Shown here in pieces: positions 34,539 through 44,123 of a stretch of DNA of 64,000 nucleotides. The notes below the pieces were generated by a model, which saw nothing but the letters and a program-made list of their open reading frames with translations, searched no databases and was not told the origin of the DNA. Location: NCBI GenBank assembly GCA_045651765.1, contig JAZRSY010000003.1, forward strand, positions 68,001-132,000, written 5' to 3'. Each line of letters begins with the position of its first letter. Positions within the stretch are counted from its first letter, which is position 1. The DNA comes from SIG565 sp045651765. Its GTDB lineage: Bacteria; Bacillota; Clostridia; Oscillospirales; Acutalibacteraceae. The position numbers were made by a program, and so were the translations under genes.

Positions 34539-36445
34539 TATCTTATTTTACTGCCCGGTTCTACGCCGTCTAAAAACAGGACCTTAACTGTGCCTTGAGT
34601 GTCGGCCGCAAGAATCATACCGTTGCTTTCTACGCCGCAAAGCACGGCGGGTTTTAGGTTGGAAACCACTACTACGGTTTTGCCAATAAGTTCTTCGGGT
34701 TTATAATAGTTTGCTATGCCCGAGGCCACTGTGCGTGGGGTGGCAGAGCCATCGTTAAGGGTTAATTTTAAAAGTTTTTTAGCCTTTTTAATGGGCTCGC
34801 AGGCTGTAACAAGTGCAGCGGTTAGTTCCACCTTTGCAAAATCTTCAATTGAAATTTGGTCAATAGTTTTAATGTTTTCGGTCTCTTTGGGTTGTGCGGT
34901 TTTTTCACTTATTTCCCCCAAAACCTTTTCGGTATCAAGCCTTGCAAACAACGGCTCGGCTGCGCCAACATTAAACTGTGAAACTGCGCCAAACTCCATT
35001 GATGCCTCGGCAGAATTTAACTGCTCGGCTATTTTGGCAGCGCTTATAGGAATTATGGGGGTTAAAAAAACGCCTATAATTCTTAAGCACTCGAGCAGAT
35101 TATAAAGCACGGTTTTTAAATATTCGGTGCCATCTTCGCTTTTGGCCAAGGCCCAGGGCATTGTTTCGTCAATATATTTATTGCAGCGTTTTGCAAAGTT
35201 CATAACGGCCTCGGTGGCATCGGCATTGTGGTAGGAATCCATAGCGGTAGTATATTGCTTTACTGTAGTCTTGGCGAAATCTAAAAGTTCAGCATCGAAC
35301 TCGCCCGTGGCACTACCCTTTTGCACGCTGCCTCCAAAATATTTATTGGCCATGGCAACGGTGCGATTAACAAGGTTGCCCAAGGTGTTGGCTAAATCGG
35401 TATTATATTTATTAATAAAACTTTCGTAGGTTATGCTGCCGTCGTTAGTGAACGAAATTTCGGAAAGCAGGTAATACCTAACGGCATCGGAGCCGAAAAT
35501 TTCGGCCAAGAAATCGGCATAAATGGTGTTGCCCTTGGATTTGCTCATTTTGTCTTCCCCAACGAGCACCCACGGGTGACCTAAAACCTGTTTAGGTAGC
35601 GGCAGACCAAGAGCCATTAAAATAATTGGCCAATAAATTGTATGGAAGCGAACAATGTCTTTGCCAATAACGTGTAAATCGGCCGGCCAATATTTATTAA
35701 AGGTTTCGCTGCTGCCGTCGGGGTTGTAGCCTATGCCTGTAATGTAGTTGGACAAAGCATCTATCCAAACATAAATAACATGTTTGGGGTCAAACTCCAC
35801 CGGTACGCCCCACTTGAACGAACTGCGCGAAACGCAAAGGTCGGCAAGGCCGGGTTTTAAAAAGTTATTTATCATCTCGTTGCGGCGAGAATCGGGTTTA
35901 ATAAAATCAGGGTTACTATTATAGTATTCTAAAAGTTTATCTTGATATTTGCTGAGTTTTAAAAAGTATGCTTCCTCTTTAGCGTCGGTTACATCGCGGC
36001 CGCAATCGGGGCATTTGCCGTCAACCAACTGCGAAGGGGTGAAAAATGATTCGCACGGAACGCAATATTTGCCTTCGTACTCGTCTTTATAAATGTCGCC
36101 TTGTTCATAAAGTTTTTTAAATATTTTAGAAACTACTTCTTCGTGAGAAGCATCGGTCGTTCTTATGAATTTATCATAGGTTACATTCATGCTGTTCCAA
36201 ACCTGTTTGATTTGGTCAGAAACACCATCGACATACTCTTTAGGTGTAACACCTGCAGCGGCGGCACACTCCTCAATTTTTTGGCCGTGTTCATCAGAAC
36301 CTGTCATAAGATATACATCAAAGCCCATCATTCTTTTATAGCGGGCTATCATATCGGCCAAGACAATATCGTACGCATTGCCAATGTGTGGCTTGCGCGA
36401 GGTGTATGCGATTGCAGTTGTAATATAAAATTTTGGTTTTGCCAT
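34538..36445 (-). CDS. metG: Methionine-tRNA ligase
   Basis: Class I synthetase charging tRNA-Met. HIGH-type motif HIGN near residue 20, zinc-binding CVPC...CPDC knuckle (about 127-145), and KMSKS within GEDKMSKSKGN. The C-terminal 100 residues are a fused EMAP/Trbp111-like tRNA-binding domain (VELTAALVTACEPIKKAKKLLKLTL). 635 residues, the usual Firmicute length. Confidence 0.96.
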   Translation of the reverse strand: MAKPKFYITTAIAYTSRKPHIGNAYDIVLADMIARYKRMMGFDVYLMTGSDEHGQKIEECAAAAGVTPKEYVDGVSDQIKQVWNSMNVTYDKFIRTTDASHEEVVSKIFKKLYEQGDIYKDEYEGKYCVPCESFFTPSQLVDGKCPDCGRDVTDAKEEAYFLKLSKYQDKLLEYYNSNPDFIKPDSRRNEMINNFLKPGLADLCVSRSSFKWGVPVEFDPKHVIYVWIDALSNYITGIGYNPDGSSETFNKYWPADLHVIGKDIVRFHTIYWPIILMALGLPLPKQVLGHPWVLVGEDKMSKSKGNTIYADFLAEIFGSDAVRYYLLSEISFTNDGSITYESFINKYNTDLANTLGNLVNRTVAMANKYFGGSVQKGSATGEFDAELLDFAKTTVKQYTTAMDSYHNADATEAVMNFAKRCNKYIDETMPWALAKSEDGTEYLKTVLYNLLECLRIIGVFLTPIIPISAAKIAEQLNSAEASMEFGAVSQFNVGAAEPLFARLDTEKVLGEISEKTAQPKETENIKTIDQISIEDFAKVELTAALVTACEPIKKAKKLLKLTLNDGSATPRTVASGIANYYKPEELIGKTVVVVSNLKPAVLCGVESNGMILAADTQGTVKVLFLDGVEPGSKIR

Positions 36446-36446
36446 T

Positions 36447-37664
36447 TTATTTTACCTCCGAGATGTTAGAGTTTTTTAACCTTTTAAAAATTCTGGAAAT
36501 TCGTTTTTCGTCGGCTCCAAGGCCCGAGAAAATTAGGCTGTATAACAGCATTGTTTGCACCCATAACATAGGCATATCTATAATACTGTGCACCAAAACG
36601 CCCGCTGTTACTGCCATTATTAATATGGAAATATGGCTGCGTTTTAAAACATGTGAACATATTAATGTTTTTTGAAAAAATGTGAACATAAAGGCAAAAA
36701 TTATTATGCTGCCGATTATGCCAAAACTAAGCAGACATTCTAAAATTATATTGTGCGAATGGTAAGCCGAATAAACACCCTCGGCACCCTGTTTTATTAA
36801 ATTTAGCGCTATTAGTCCATAAGACTGAAAACCACGGCCTGTGAAAATAGATTGCGGAATGTTTTCTACGCTTAAGTTCCAAATTAACATTCGGTTATCA
36901 CTGGTTAACATGGATTCCGAAAGGCGCGGGAGAATGTTGGGCACAAAAAACAGTGCCACACCGCCCAAAGTTACAAGCACAAACAACAAACCTAAAAGTT
37001 TGTGGTGGCGGCTTAAAAACAAATAAACTGCAAGGCCGGCAAACACATTAACCCATATGAACATACTGCCACCAAAATACATTGTCAGCATACTTAAAAA
37101 TGCGGTTAGGTAATAATATTTTTTATCGCCCTTGCGGTTTATAACCTTATAGGCACAAATAAGCACCACAACCGCCATGCAAGAGGCTAAATATGTTGGG
37201 CTAAAATAAAACGAGGTTAATTTGTTGCCAAAAAAATCGCCATAACAACGGTGGGTTTTAGAATTAAAATAAATTATTTTTTCAATCAACACTACACCCG
37301 ATGCAAATATTGAAAACCCGCAGCAAAGAGAAAGCATTTTTTCAAATAATTCGGTCGTCATAATGCTGCGTATATAGAATGCCACAACAAAAATCAAAAA
37401 AAACAAAGCCGAAACCATAAGGCCTAAATAGTTTTTATAACACAAAGCCGTTATTGCGGTAAAGGCCGTGAATATTACTATTAAAAACGAGCCTGTATGG
37501 CAAAAAACCTCTTTTTTAATATTTTTTCTTGCTAAAATATAAACCGACATTATAAGCAATAATAATATTGCTAACGGATACGGCAAAAATACAGCCGCTG
37601 CGGTTAAATAAACAAAATTTTCATTTTTAGAAAAATCAAAATAGGTTTTTATAAAATTTTTCAT
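36447..37664 (-). CDS. O-antigen ligase-like membrane protein
   Basis: 405 residues with about ten transmembrane helices. The large extracellular loop and the motif GRGFQSYGLIALN...YHSHNIILECLLSFGIIGSII match the Wzy_C/O-antigen ligase family (PF04932), in which the loop Arg and His act in glycan transfer. In a Gram-positive, such proteins polymerise or ligate surface polysaccharide. Neighbouring genes are not a polysaccharide cluster, so the acceptor is unknown. It ends 1 nt before metG. Confidence 0.8.
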   Translation of the reverse strand: MKNFIKTYFDFSKNENFVYLTAAAVFLPYPLAILLLLIMSVYILARKNIKKEVFCHTGSFLIVIFTAFTAITALCYKNYLGLMVSALFFLIFVVAFYIRSIMTTELFEKMLSLCCGFSIFASGVVLIEKIIYFNSKTHRCYGDFFGNKLTSFYFSPTYLASCMAVVVLICAYKVINRKGDKKYYYLTAFLSMLTMYFGGSMFIWVNVFAGLAVYLFLSRHHKLLGLLFVLVTLGGVALFFVPNILPRLSESMLTSDNRMLIWNLSVENIPQSIFTGRGFQSYGLIALNLIKQGAEGVYSAYHSHNIILECLLSFGIIGSIIIFAFMFTFFQKTLICSHVLKRSHISILIMAVTAGVLVHSIIDMPMLWVQTMLLYSLIFSGLGADEKRISRIFKRLKNSNISEVK

Positions 37665-37679
37665 AAATACTCCCTTGCC

Positions 37680-40202
37680 TTACGGCTTGCTGAATAAATA
37701 TGTAATTAAATATAAAACAAACGAAGCTGCAAGCGCTGCCATAAACCATAAATCTGCTGTGGGCAACACAGCACCAACATATGAATTATATAAGAACACC
37801 AGAGCAATTATAACCGAGGCTACCACATGAAAAACACTTAATATTTTTGTGGATTTTTTTACCTTCGAAGCGGTAATAAAAACATCAGCCAACTGGGTAA
37901 AACTGCCGCCATGGCAACAAGGCGAAGAAAAATAAGGTTCGGGCTCGGTGGCATTGCGGTTAAGCTGCGAACCGGAGCTACCCATTATTCTAACAGATTC
38001 TTCCCAAATGCCAAAATAATCGGCTACCATTAGGTTGGTTAAGTTGGGGTCGCAATTATCAATTAAAAATGTAATGCCCATACCTGATAATTTTTGCAGT
38101 TTTATTGCAATATCTTTTTTGACATTATATTTCACAATTAACAACGCACAGGGTTTGCCTTGCGAAGCCAAATACACCGGGAAAAAGCCCTGGCGAAGAA
38201 TTTTTTTGTCAACCTCTATAGAGGGCGTGGTAATTCCGTGTGCTTCAAGCAAGGTGCGGTTACCAATGAAAATGCGCCTATCATTTATCCAGCCGCTAAC
38301 GCCCAAACGTTCTTCGTACTTAATAGTATCGGCTATGGGCATTTCTACGGGGGTTGTTTTGGCTATAGAATTAAATATGCCTTTTAACGGGCTATCAATA
38401 GCATTGGTTATTGCGGCGGCATCTATTAAGGTGGAATCCACCTCGTTGGAATCGAGTATTTTCATATCATAAAGTGTTATGGTGCCGCTTGGGAATAACT
38501 GCGAAGAAGTAATTGTTACCGCATTGGCTAAATCTATGGACGAAGCCGCCTTAACGCCTGTTAGCATTCCACCCTGTTTGTTAAGCCTTTTGCCAGCGCT
38601 GCTAAGCGGTAAAGATTCACAAAACAGAACCGTGGGTGAGTTTAATACTATTAAACAAAATGCCAAAACCTCTAACGCCGGCAAGGCTGACATAAACTTT
38701 AATCCAAAACACAGTGCCGATAAAACAGCAATTATAACCGAAAAGACAATATACTTGTTAAGGCCGCCACACAAAGCGGTGTCGCTTTTGGTGTTTTTAA
38801 TAAAATCTTGTATATTCTCGGTTTCTACCGAAGACGCAATAAGAACATCGCCCTCAATAGAATTGCGGGCCATTGCAAAGGTTGTTTGCTTGTCGGATAT
38901 AAACTTTATGCCGTATTTCTTGTTTTTTGAAACAACCTTTTTAAAGTTATTTAAAACAAATGAGTCTAATTTAAAACTTGAAATAGCCTTAAATAACAAT
39001 ATAACCGAAGAAGCAAAAATTATATTAAAGGGATTTACCGAATTTATAACCGCAAAAACGGAATATATTAAAGTGCCAATGGCTTGTATTGCCGCCGCAG
39101 CCTGTGCTTTTTTGCGAGGGGTACCAAGGCTTTTAAGGCTAACAAACATATCGAAATTAACTAACACTAAAATCAGGTAAATGCCAAATAAAACCAAATA
39201 GAAAGGTTTGGGTGTATCCATTAATGCTGTTTGAAGCGGGGGTATGAATACTAATGCTTGCAATAAAACTATTAAACCGCCAAAAAATGTTTTTATAAAA
39301 GAATTACGGCGGTTAGCCATAAGTGTTTTAGCAACACGGCGTATATCCTCGGGTGTTTTATAATCGTCGTGTACGGTGAATTCTTTGTCGGAACCGTATA
39401 CATCGGTATCTATGGTATTATCTTCGGGTTCTTTTTCAAAAAGTTCGGAAGATAAATCTAAAATTCTGGTACCGCTGCTAATATCGAGTGATGTGTTAGA
39501 AGAAATATCTTCAGAAGAAAATGAAATTGTTTTGGTAAAGGAAGAAGGGGCATCAATATCTGAAATCGATATAACCTCGGGTTCTTTTTTAACCTCTACC
39601 CTTTGCATTTCAATTTCTTGGGGTGGCTCGGCCGTTTTCACATCTACAACCTTATTTGTATTTTGCGGTTTAGGTTGCTTGGAAAGGTTATCGTAGGTAA
39701 TTTCGGCGCTTTTTAAATCTAACCGTTCAAATATTTTTTCAAACTTTTTTTCGGTTAGGTTGATTATGCTTTCTACGCTTTCTAAAGTATAATCGGGTTC
39801 CGATTCGGTTACTTTGTTTCCACCCTCGGTAATAAAGGGCATACATTTTTCGAGCAAGGTTTCGCCCTTTTCTTCTTTTTCGGTATTTATTATTGGCTTA
39901 ACATTGTTGCGGGGTTGAGCAACTACATTTTCAATTTTATTTTGGGTTTCGTCCAACTTTTCTGTTACTTTTTTTCGCAGTTTTTCAAGCGGAGATTCTT
40001 GCGGTGTATAGCCCTGCATTTGAATATCATTATTTTTTTGAGGCATAACGGTAAAGCCCTTTAAAACCTCTTGAGCGGTTAGGGCGTGCGGTGCATTATA
40101 TGAATTTTTAATTTTAGGTATATTGCTGTCATCACTATGCAGTTCGGGTAATTCGTAATCAGGATTTTTGCCCTTTACATGCCGTGATTTTTTAAAAGCC
40201 AT
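37680..40202 (-). CDS. Degenerate P-type ATPase-like membrane protein
   Basis: 840 residues. The first ~290 are polar, low-complexity and rich in Glu/Lys; the rest holds about six to eight transmembrane helices and a soluble block that follows P-type ATPase order: a helix then KQGGMLTGVKAASSIDLANAV, a nucleotide-binding-like segment (INDRRIFIGNRTLLEAHGI, then VYLASQGKPCALLIVKYNVK), and GMGITFLIDNCDPNLTNLMVADYFGI in place of the hinge GDN motif. The phosphorylated Asp of DKTGT is replaced (AVTITSSQLFPSGTIT), so ion pumping is unlikely. RBS GGAGG is spaced 8 nt from ATG at 40202. Perhaps a pseudo-enzyme scaffold; function unknown. Confidence 0.6.
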   Translation of the reverse strand: MAFKKSRHVKGKNPDYELPELHSDDSNIPKIKNSYNAPHALTAQEVLKGFTVMPQKNNDIQMQGYTPQESPLEKLRKKVTEKLDETQNKIENVVAQPRNNVKPIINTEKEEKGETLLEKCMPFITEGGNKVTESEPDYTLESVESIINLTEKKFEKIFERLDLKSAEITYDNLSKQPKPQNTNKVVDVKTAEPPQEIEMQRVEVKKEPEVISISDIDAPSSFTKTISFSSEDISSNTSLDISSGTRILDLSSELFEKEPEDNTIDTDVYGSDKEFTVHDDYKTPEDIRRVAKTLMANRRNSFIKTFFGGLIVLLQALVFIPPLQTALMDTPKPFYLVLFGIYLILVLVNFDMFVSLKSLGTPRKKAQAAAAIQAIGTLIYSVFAVINSVNPFNIIFASSVILLFKAISSFKLDSFVLNNFKKVVSKNKKYGIKFISDKQTTFAMARNSIEGDVLIASSVETENIQDFIKNTKSDTALCGGLNKYIVFSVIIAVLSALCFGLKFMSALPALEVLAFCLIVLNSPTVLFCESLPLSSAGKRLNKQGGMLTGVKAASSIDLANAVTITSSQLFPSGTITLYDMKILDSNEVDSTLIDAAAITNAIDSPLKGIFNSIAKTTPVEMPIADTIKYEERLGVSGWINDRRIFIGNRTLLEAHGITTPSIEVDKKILRQGFFPVYLASQGKPCALLIVKYNVKKDIAIKLQKLSGMGITFLIDNCDPNLTNLMVADYFGIWEESVRIMGSSGSQLNRNATEPEPYFSSPCCHGGSFTQLADVFITASKVKKSTKILSVFHVVASVIIALVFLYNSYVGAVLPTADLWFMAALAASFVLYLITYLFSKP

Positions 40203-40240
40203 ATTCATACCCTCCGCATATATTTTAAAAGCCTTGCGGT

Positions 40241-41002
40241 TTAACCGCGTTTTCTTACAACCTCGTACATTAATACCCCGGCAGCAACCGAAGCATTTAA
40301 AGAGTTAATTTTACCATTCATTGGTAAACTTATAATTTCATCGCATTTTTCGCCAACCAGGCGGCCGATTCCCCTGCCCTCGTTACCTATTACCAAGGCG
40401 GTGGGCACGGTAAAATCAAAAGTGGTATAATCTTTGCCCGACATATCGGCGCCAAACACCCAAACACCTTCTTTTTTCAAAGACTCAATTGTGTTGGCAA
40501 TGTTGGTAACTCTGGCTACCCGCATATATTCAAGTGCACCGCTGGCGCTTTTAGCCACCGTGGCATTAAGCGATGCCGAACGGCGCTTTGGGATTATAAT
40601 GCCATGAACACCACAGGCTTCGGCCGAGCGAATAATGGCACCAAGGTTATGTGGGTCTTCTAATTCATCACAAATGATTATAAAGGGGGCCTCGTTTTTC
40701 TCGTGGGCATAATTTAATATATCTTCAACGGTGCTGTATTCTTGCGAAGCCACCATAACGGCAACGCCCTGATGGTTATTATTGCCACATAAGAAATCTA
40801 ACTTTTGGGGCGAAACCTCTTTAATAAGTATTCCCTTTTCGCTGCATTTTGCTATTATGGCCCTGGTGCTGCCCGATGCAGCTCCGTGGGCAACAAGCAG
40901 TCTGTCAATTTCGCGGCCCGAGCGCACGGCCTCTAAAACCGAGTTTCTGCCGCATATTATATTGGAATTTGTTTGTATTTCGTTACCCTTTTCCACAAAC
41001 AC
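40241..41002 (-). CDS. rlmB: 23S rRNA (guanosine-2'-O-)-methyltransferase family (SpoU/RlmB)
   Basis: SPOUT-fold RNA methyltransferase. N-terminal substrate domain (IICGRNSVLEAVRSGREIDRLLVA) and catalytic motifs DPHNLGAIIRSAEACG, LVIGNEGRGI and ISLPMNGKINSLNASVAAGVLMYE, the knot that binds SAM. GTG start at 41002 with AAGGA upstream. Modifies G2251 in the E. coli homologue. Confidence 0.92.
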   Translation of the reverse strand: MFVEKGNEIQTNSNIICGRNSVLEAVRSGREIDRLLVAHGAASGSTRAIIAKCSEKGILIKEVSPQKLDFLCGNNNHQGVAVMVASQEYSTVEDILNYAHEKNEAPFIIICDELEDPHNLGAIIRSAEACGVHGIIIPKRRSASLNATVAKSASGALEYMRVARVTNIANTIESLKKEGVWVFGADMSGKDYTTFDFTVPTALVIGNEGRGIGRLVGEKCDEIISLPMNGKINSLNASVAAGVLMYEVVRKRG

Positions 41003-41090
41003 TTATCCTTTCTTTTTCTTATCAATTTATTATAGCATATTTTAACGATAAAATGAAGAGGGATTTTATAGAAATTTTAATTATTTATAA

Positions 41091-41127
41091 AAAAATTCGG
41101 CAACTAAAATAAATTGCCGAATTTTTA
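41091..41127. terminator. Terminator downstream of DUF1846 gene
   Basis: AAATTCGGCAA/TTGCCGAATTT stem with A/T runs on both sides. Confidence 0.8.
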
Positions 41128-41133
41128 ATAAAA

Positions 41134-42621
41134 TTACCTTGGGTGATATAGTTTTTTGGTTTCGTGAATAGGTTCACTTGTAACATTAAAGCCCAATTTC
41201 CTTAACACATGCTCGTCCGATGCCGCTAAAATTACGGTTGAATGTAATTCACAGCCGGCAAGTTTAGGTAATTGTTCTAATGCCTTGGCGGCTACAGAAT
41301 CAGTGGCGGCGCAAATCGAAAGGGCAATTAAAATTTCATCGGTATGTAGCCTTGGGTTATGGTTGCCCATATAGCCTATTTTAAGTTGTTGTACGGGCTC
41401 TATAACGGCGGGAGAAATTAAATTCACACCGTCATCAATGCCGGCCAAAGTTTTAAGTGCATTAAGCAAAGCCGAAGCACAGGCGCCGAGCAACGAAGAA
41501 GTTTTCCCTGTTATAATTTCGCCTGTATTTAACTCAATGGCAACGGCAGGGCCGCCTGTTTTTTCGGATTTTTTCAAGGCGGCATCAATTACCTTTCGGT
41601 CGGAAATTGAAACGCCGGCCTTTTGCATAATAAGTTCTTGGTTTAAAACCTCGTTTTGTTCAGCCACACCCAGTTTTGCAAGCACCTTAGTTTTACAGTA
41701 ACGGCGCACGATTTCTTGGTTTGCGGCTTGACAAACGGCGTCATCGTCAAATATGGCATAGCCCGCCATATTAACGCCCATATCGGTAGGGCTTTTATAT
41801 GGCGATTCACCCAATATTTTTTGCATCATAGAATTAAGCACAGGGAAAATTTCTATATCCCTGTTATAATTTACGGTGGTTTCACCATATGCTTCCAGGT
41901 GGAATGGGTCTATCATATTAACATCGCTTAAATCGGCAGTTGCGGCTTCGTAAGCCAGATTAACCGGGTGCTTAAGCGGTAAATTCCAAATTGGGAAGGT
42001 TTCAAACTTAGCATAGCCCGATTTTATTCCTTTTAAATGGTCGTGAAACATTTGTGAAAGGCAAACCGCCATTTTGCCGCTACCGGGGCCCGGAGCCGTT
42101 ACCACAACCAACGAACGAGTAGTTTTTACATAATCGTTTTTGCCAAAGCCTTCTTTACTTACAATATGCGGAATATCTGACGGGTAATTTTCAATCGTAT
42201 AATGCCTGTAAACCTTTATACCCAAATTTTTAAGGCGTTTTTCAAACAACAAGACCGAAGAATGTTCGCTAAAGCAGGTAATAACAACACTGCCAACATA
42301 TAAACCAATGGTTCTAAAGGCATCTATAAGGCGCAAAACATCTTGGTCATAACCAATACCTAAGTCGCCGCGTTTTTTGTTGCTTTCAATGGCGCTTGAG
42401 TTTATAACTATTACAATTTCGGCTTGGTCTTTAAGTTTTAAAAGCATTTTAACCTTGCTGTCGGGAGAAAAGCCGGGCAACACACGCGAGGCATGAAAAT
42501 CATCAAACAATTTGCCGCCAAACTCCAAATAAAGTTTGCCGCCAAAATATTTAATGCGTTCCTTAATTTTTTGTGATTGCAGTGCTATATATTTTTCGTT
42601 ATCGAACCCTAATTTTAACAT
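41134..42621 (-). CDS. DUF1846 domain-containing protein
   Basis: 495 residues covering the whole DUF1846 family (PF08903). GGKLYLEFGGKLFDDFHASRVLPGFSPD is the N-terminal signature; APGPGSGKMAVCLSQM is a P-loop-like glycine turn; later EQNEVLNQELIMQKAGVS and the C-terminal HNPRLHTDEILIALSICAATD are conserved. Structures of streptococcal members exist, but the role is unclear, with proposals of nucleotide or NAD-related activity. Monocistronic with its own terminator. Confidence 0.9.
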   Translation of the reverse strand: MLKLGFDNEKYIALQSQKIKERIKYFGGKLYLEFGGKLFDDFHASRVLPGFSPDSKVKMLLKLKDQAEIVIVINSSAIESNKKRGDLGIGYDQDVLRLIDAFRTIGLYVGSVVITCFSEHSSVLLFEKRLKNLGIKVYRHYTIENYPSDIPHIVSKEGFGKNDYVKTTRSLVVVTAPGPGSGKMAVCLSQMFHDHLKGIKSGYAKFETFPIWNLPLKHPVNLAYEAATADLSDVNMIDPFHLEAYGETTVNYNRDIEIFPVLNSMMQKILGESPYKSPTDMGVNMAGYAIFDDDAVCQAANQEIVRRYCKTKVLAKLGVAEQNEVLNQELIMQKAGVSISDRKVIDAALKKSEKTGGPAVAIELNTGEIITGKTSSLLGACASALLNALKTLAGIDDGVNLISPAVIEPVQQLKIGYMGNHNPRLHTDEILIALSICAATDSVAAKALEQLPKLAGCELHSTVILAASDEHVLRKLGFNVTSEPIHETKKLYHPR

Positions 42622-42717
42622 AATTCTCCTCGCAAAATTAAAATACTATAATGAATATTATAATATTTAATAATAAATCTTTCAAGTGCTAATTGGCAAA
42701 ATAAAGCAAAAAAATAA

Positions 42718-42741
42718 AAAAAGAAGGCCGAAGCCTTCTTT
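42718..42741 (-). terminator. Terminator of M23 peptidase gene
   Basis: AAAGAAGGC/GCCTTCTTT with TTCG-type loop and T-run on the minus strand. Confidence 0.85.
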
Positions 42742-42749
42742 AATTTATT

Positions 42750-43952
42750 TTAACCTACATATTTAAGCGGGTTTACCCTTACGCCGTTTAATATTACCTC
42801 AAAATGCAGGTGGTTACCTGTTGAACGACCGGTGGAGCCCACCAAAGCAATTGTTTGGCCTTTGGTTACTTTATCGCCACGGGAAACTAAATTTTGTGAG
42901 TTGTGTGCATAACGGGTTCTTAAGCCGTTACCGTGGTCTACTAATACATAATAGCCGTAATCGTTTTTATAGCCTGCCTCAACAACGGTACCATCAAGCG
43001 AAGCATAAATTGGAGTGCCGCGACCTACGGCTAAATCAAGGCCCTTATGGGTGCCGCCGTCGCCGCCGAAATATGTGCTGATATAATACCTTGCGCTTTT
43101 AGGAATCGGGAAAACCATGGCTCCCGAAGAACCATTTTTATTTACTACTGCGGCTGTACCTACAACCACAACCTCGTTTACAGGCTCGTTTACAATAACA
43201 TCCTCTACCGAGTTGCGTTCAATTTCTACGCCGTTTAAATAAACAACATTATCTACCTTATGTTTTAAACCGTTCACGCCCTTTGTATTAACGGCATAAT
43301 AACCAACTTGATGTTGGGCTGAACGTTGCGTAACGGTTTTATACGAAATTTTAACATCGGTGGTTTCTTTAACGGTGGTTTTAACAGCCAAATTATTAAT
43401 GCCGGCATCTAATTGTTCGCTCGAGGTGCAGGCATTAACGTTGCAATAGGTGGAAACTAAATCTATCGAATCCACAAATTCGGCCGAACACTCATAATTA
43501 GCAACATTAAAGCTCGATAACCTGTTGTTGATTTTCTGCTCTATTTCTTCACAGGTTTCGGCAGTGCCGACCAAAACGCCGTTAACCTTTAATGCGGTGG
43601 TCTTTTTAAGTTCGGCGGTGTTTTCTAAAATTGCATTGGCAATATCGGCCGAAGCATCTATTCGTGAATTAAGTGTTAAGATTGGGAAAAACTTAGGGGC
43701 GTATATATAGCCTTCGGTGTTTTCACCCATTATTGCAGCACTTGCTAACTGGCCGGCCGAGGCAAAATCTTCTTTAGAATTTACCTGTGCAATTACATTG
43801 CCGGCATAGTTTACATTATATGCCAAAACAACCCCTGCAGCATTAAGACTTAAAGTCATAACAATTGCCGAGATTCCTAAAAAACATATTAACTTTACAA
43901 AGTGAGGTGCGTTTTTAATTTTTTCTAAAACAGCAATAACCTTTTCCTTCAT
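42750..43952 (-). CDS. Membrane-anchored M23 peptidase with G5 domain
   Basis: 400 residues: N-terminal transmembrane helix (about 22-42), a helical/beta region, a G5 domain (about 210-285; VKETTDVKISYKTVTQRSAQHQVGYY) that binds peptidoglycan or glycan, and a C-terminal LytM/M23 zinc peptidase (GTHKGLDLAVGRGTPIYA, then GNHLHFEVILNG, His-Asp and HxH metal ligands). It cleaves peptide cross-bridges of peptidoglycan outside the membrane; such G5-M23 proteins resemble the sporulation-linked SpoIIQ/LytH set. RBS GGAAGG before ATG at 43952 is preferred over ATG at 43991. Confidence 0.9.
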   Translation of the reverse strand: MKEKVIAVLEKIKNAPHFVKLICFLGISAIVMTLSLNAAGVVLAYNVNYAGNVIAQVNSKEDFASAGQLASAAIMGENTEGYIYAPKFFPILTLNSRIDASADIANAILENTAELKKTTALKVNGVLVGTAETCEEIEQKINNRLSSFNVANYECSAEFVDSIDLVSTYCNVNACTSSEQLDAGINNLAVKTTVKETTDVKISYKTVTQRSAQHQVGYYAVNTKGVNGLKHKVDNVVYLNGVEIERNSVEDVIVNEPVNEVVVVGTAAVVNKNGSSGAMVFPIPKSARYYISTYFGGDGGTHKGLDLAVGRGTPIYASLDGTVVEAGYKNDYGYYVLVDHGNGLRTRYAHNSQNLVSRGDKVTKGQTIALVGSTGRSTGNHLHFEVILNGVRVNPLKYVG

Positions 43953-44058
43953 AAAATTCCTTCCTTTTAAAAAGTTACATTTTTGTAACAATCACGATTA
44001 CAATTATAACATATGGTTACAATTTTGCAACCTTTTAGCAGTATTTTTAGGAATTTTA

Positions 44059-44103
44059 ATAAAAAATATGCAGTATGCCTTTAAATTTTAGGCATACTGC
44101 ACA
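44059..44103 (-). terminator. Terminator of the pyrH-polC operon
   Basis: GCAGTATGCC/GGCATACTGC stem followed on the minus strand by ATATTTTTTATT. Confidence 0.85.
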
Positions 44104-44123
44104 AAAATCTCTGCAATGTTTTG

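Noticed and set aside
38479..39180. 233-codon open frame on the plus strand
   Set aside because: Antisense to the P-type-ATPase-like gene; composition is the complement of membrane helices.
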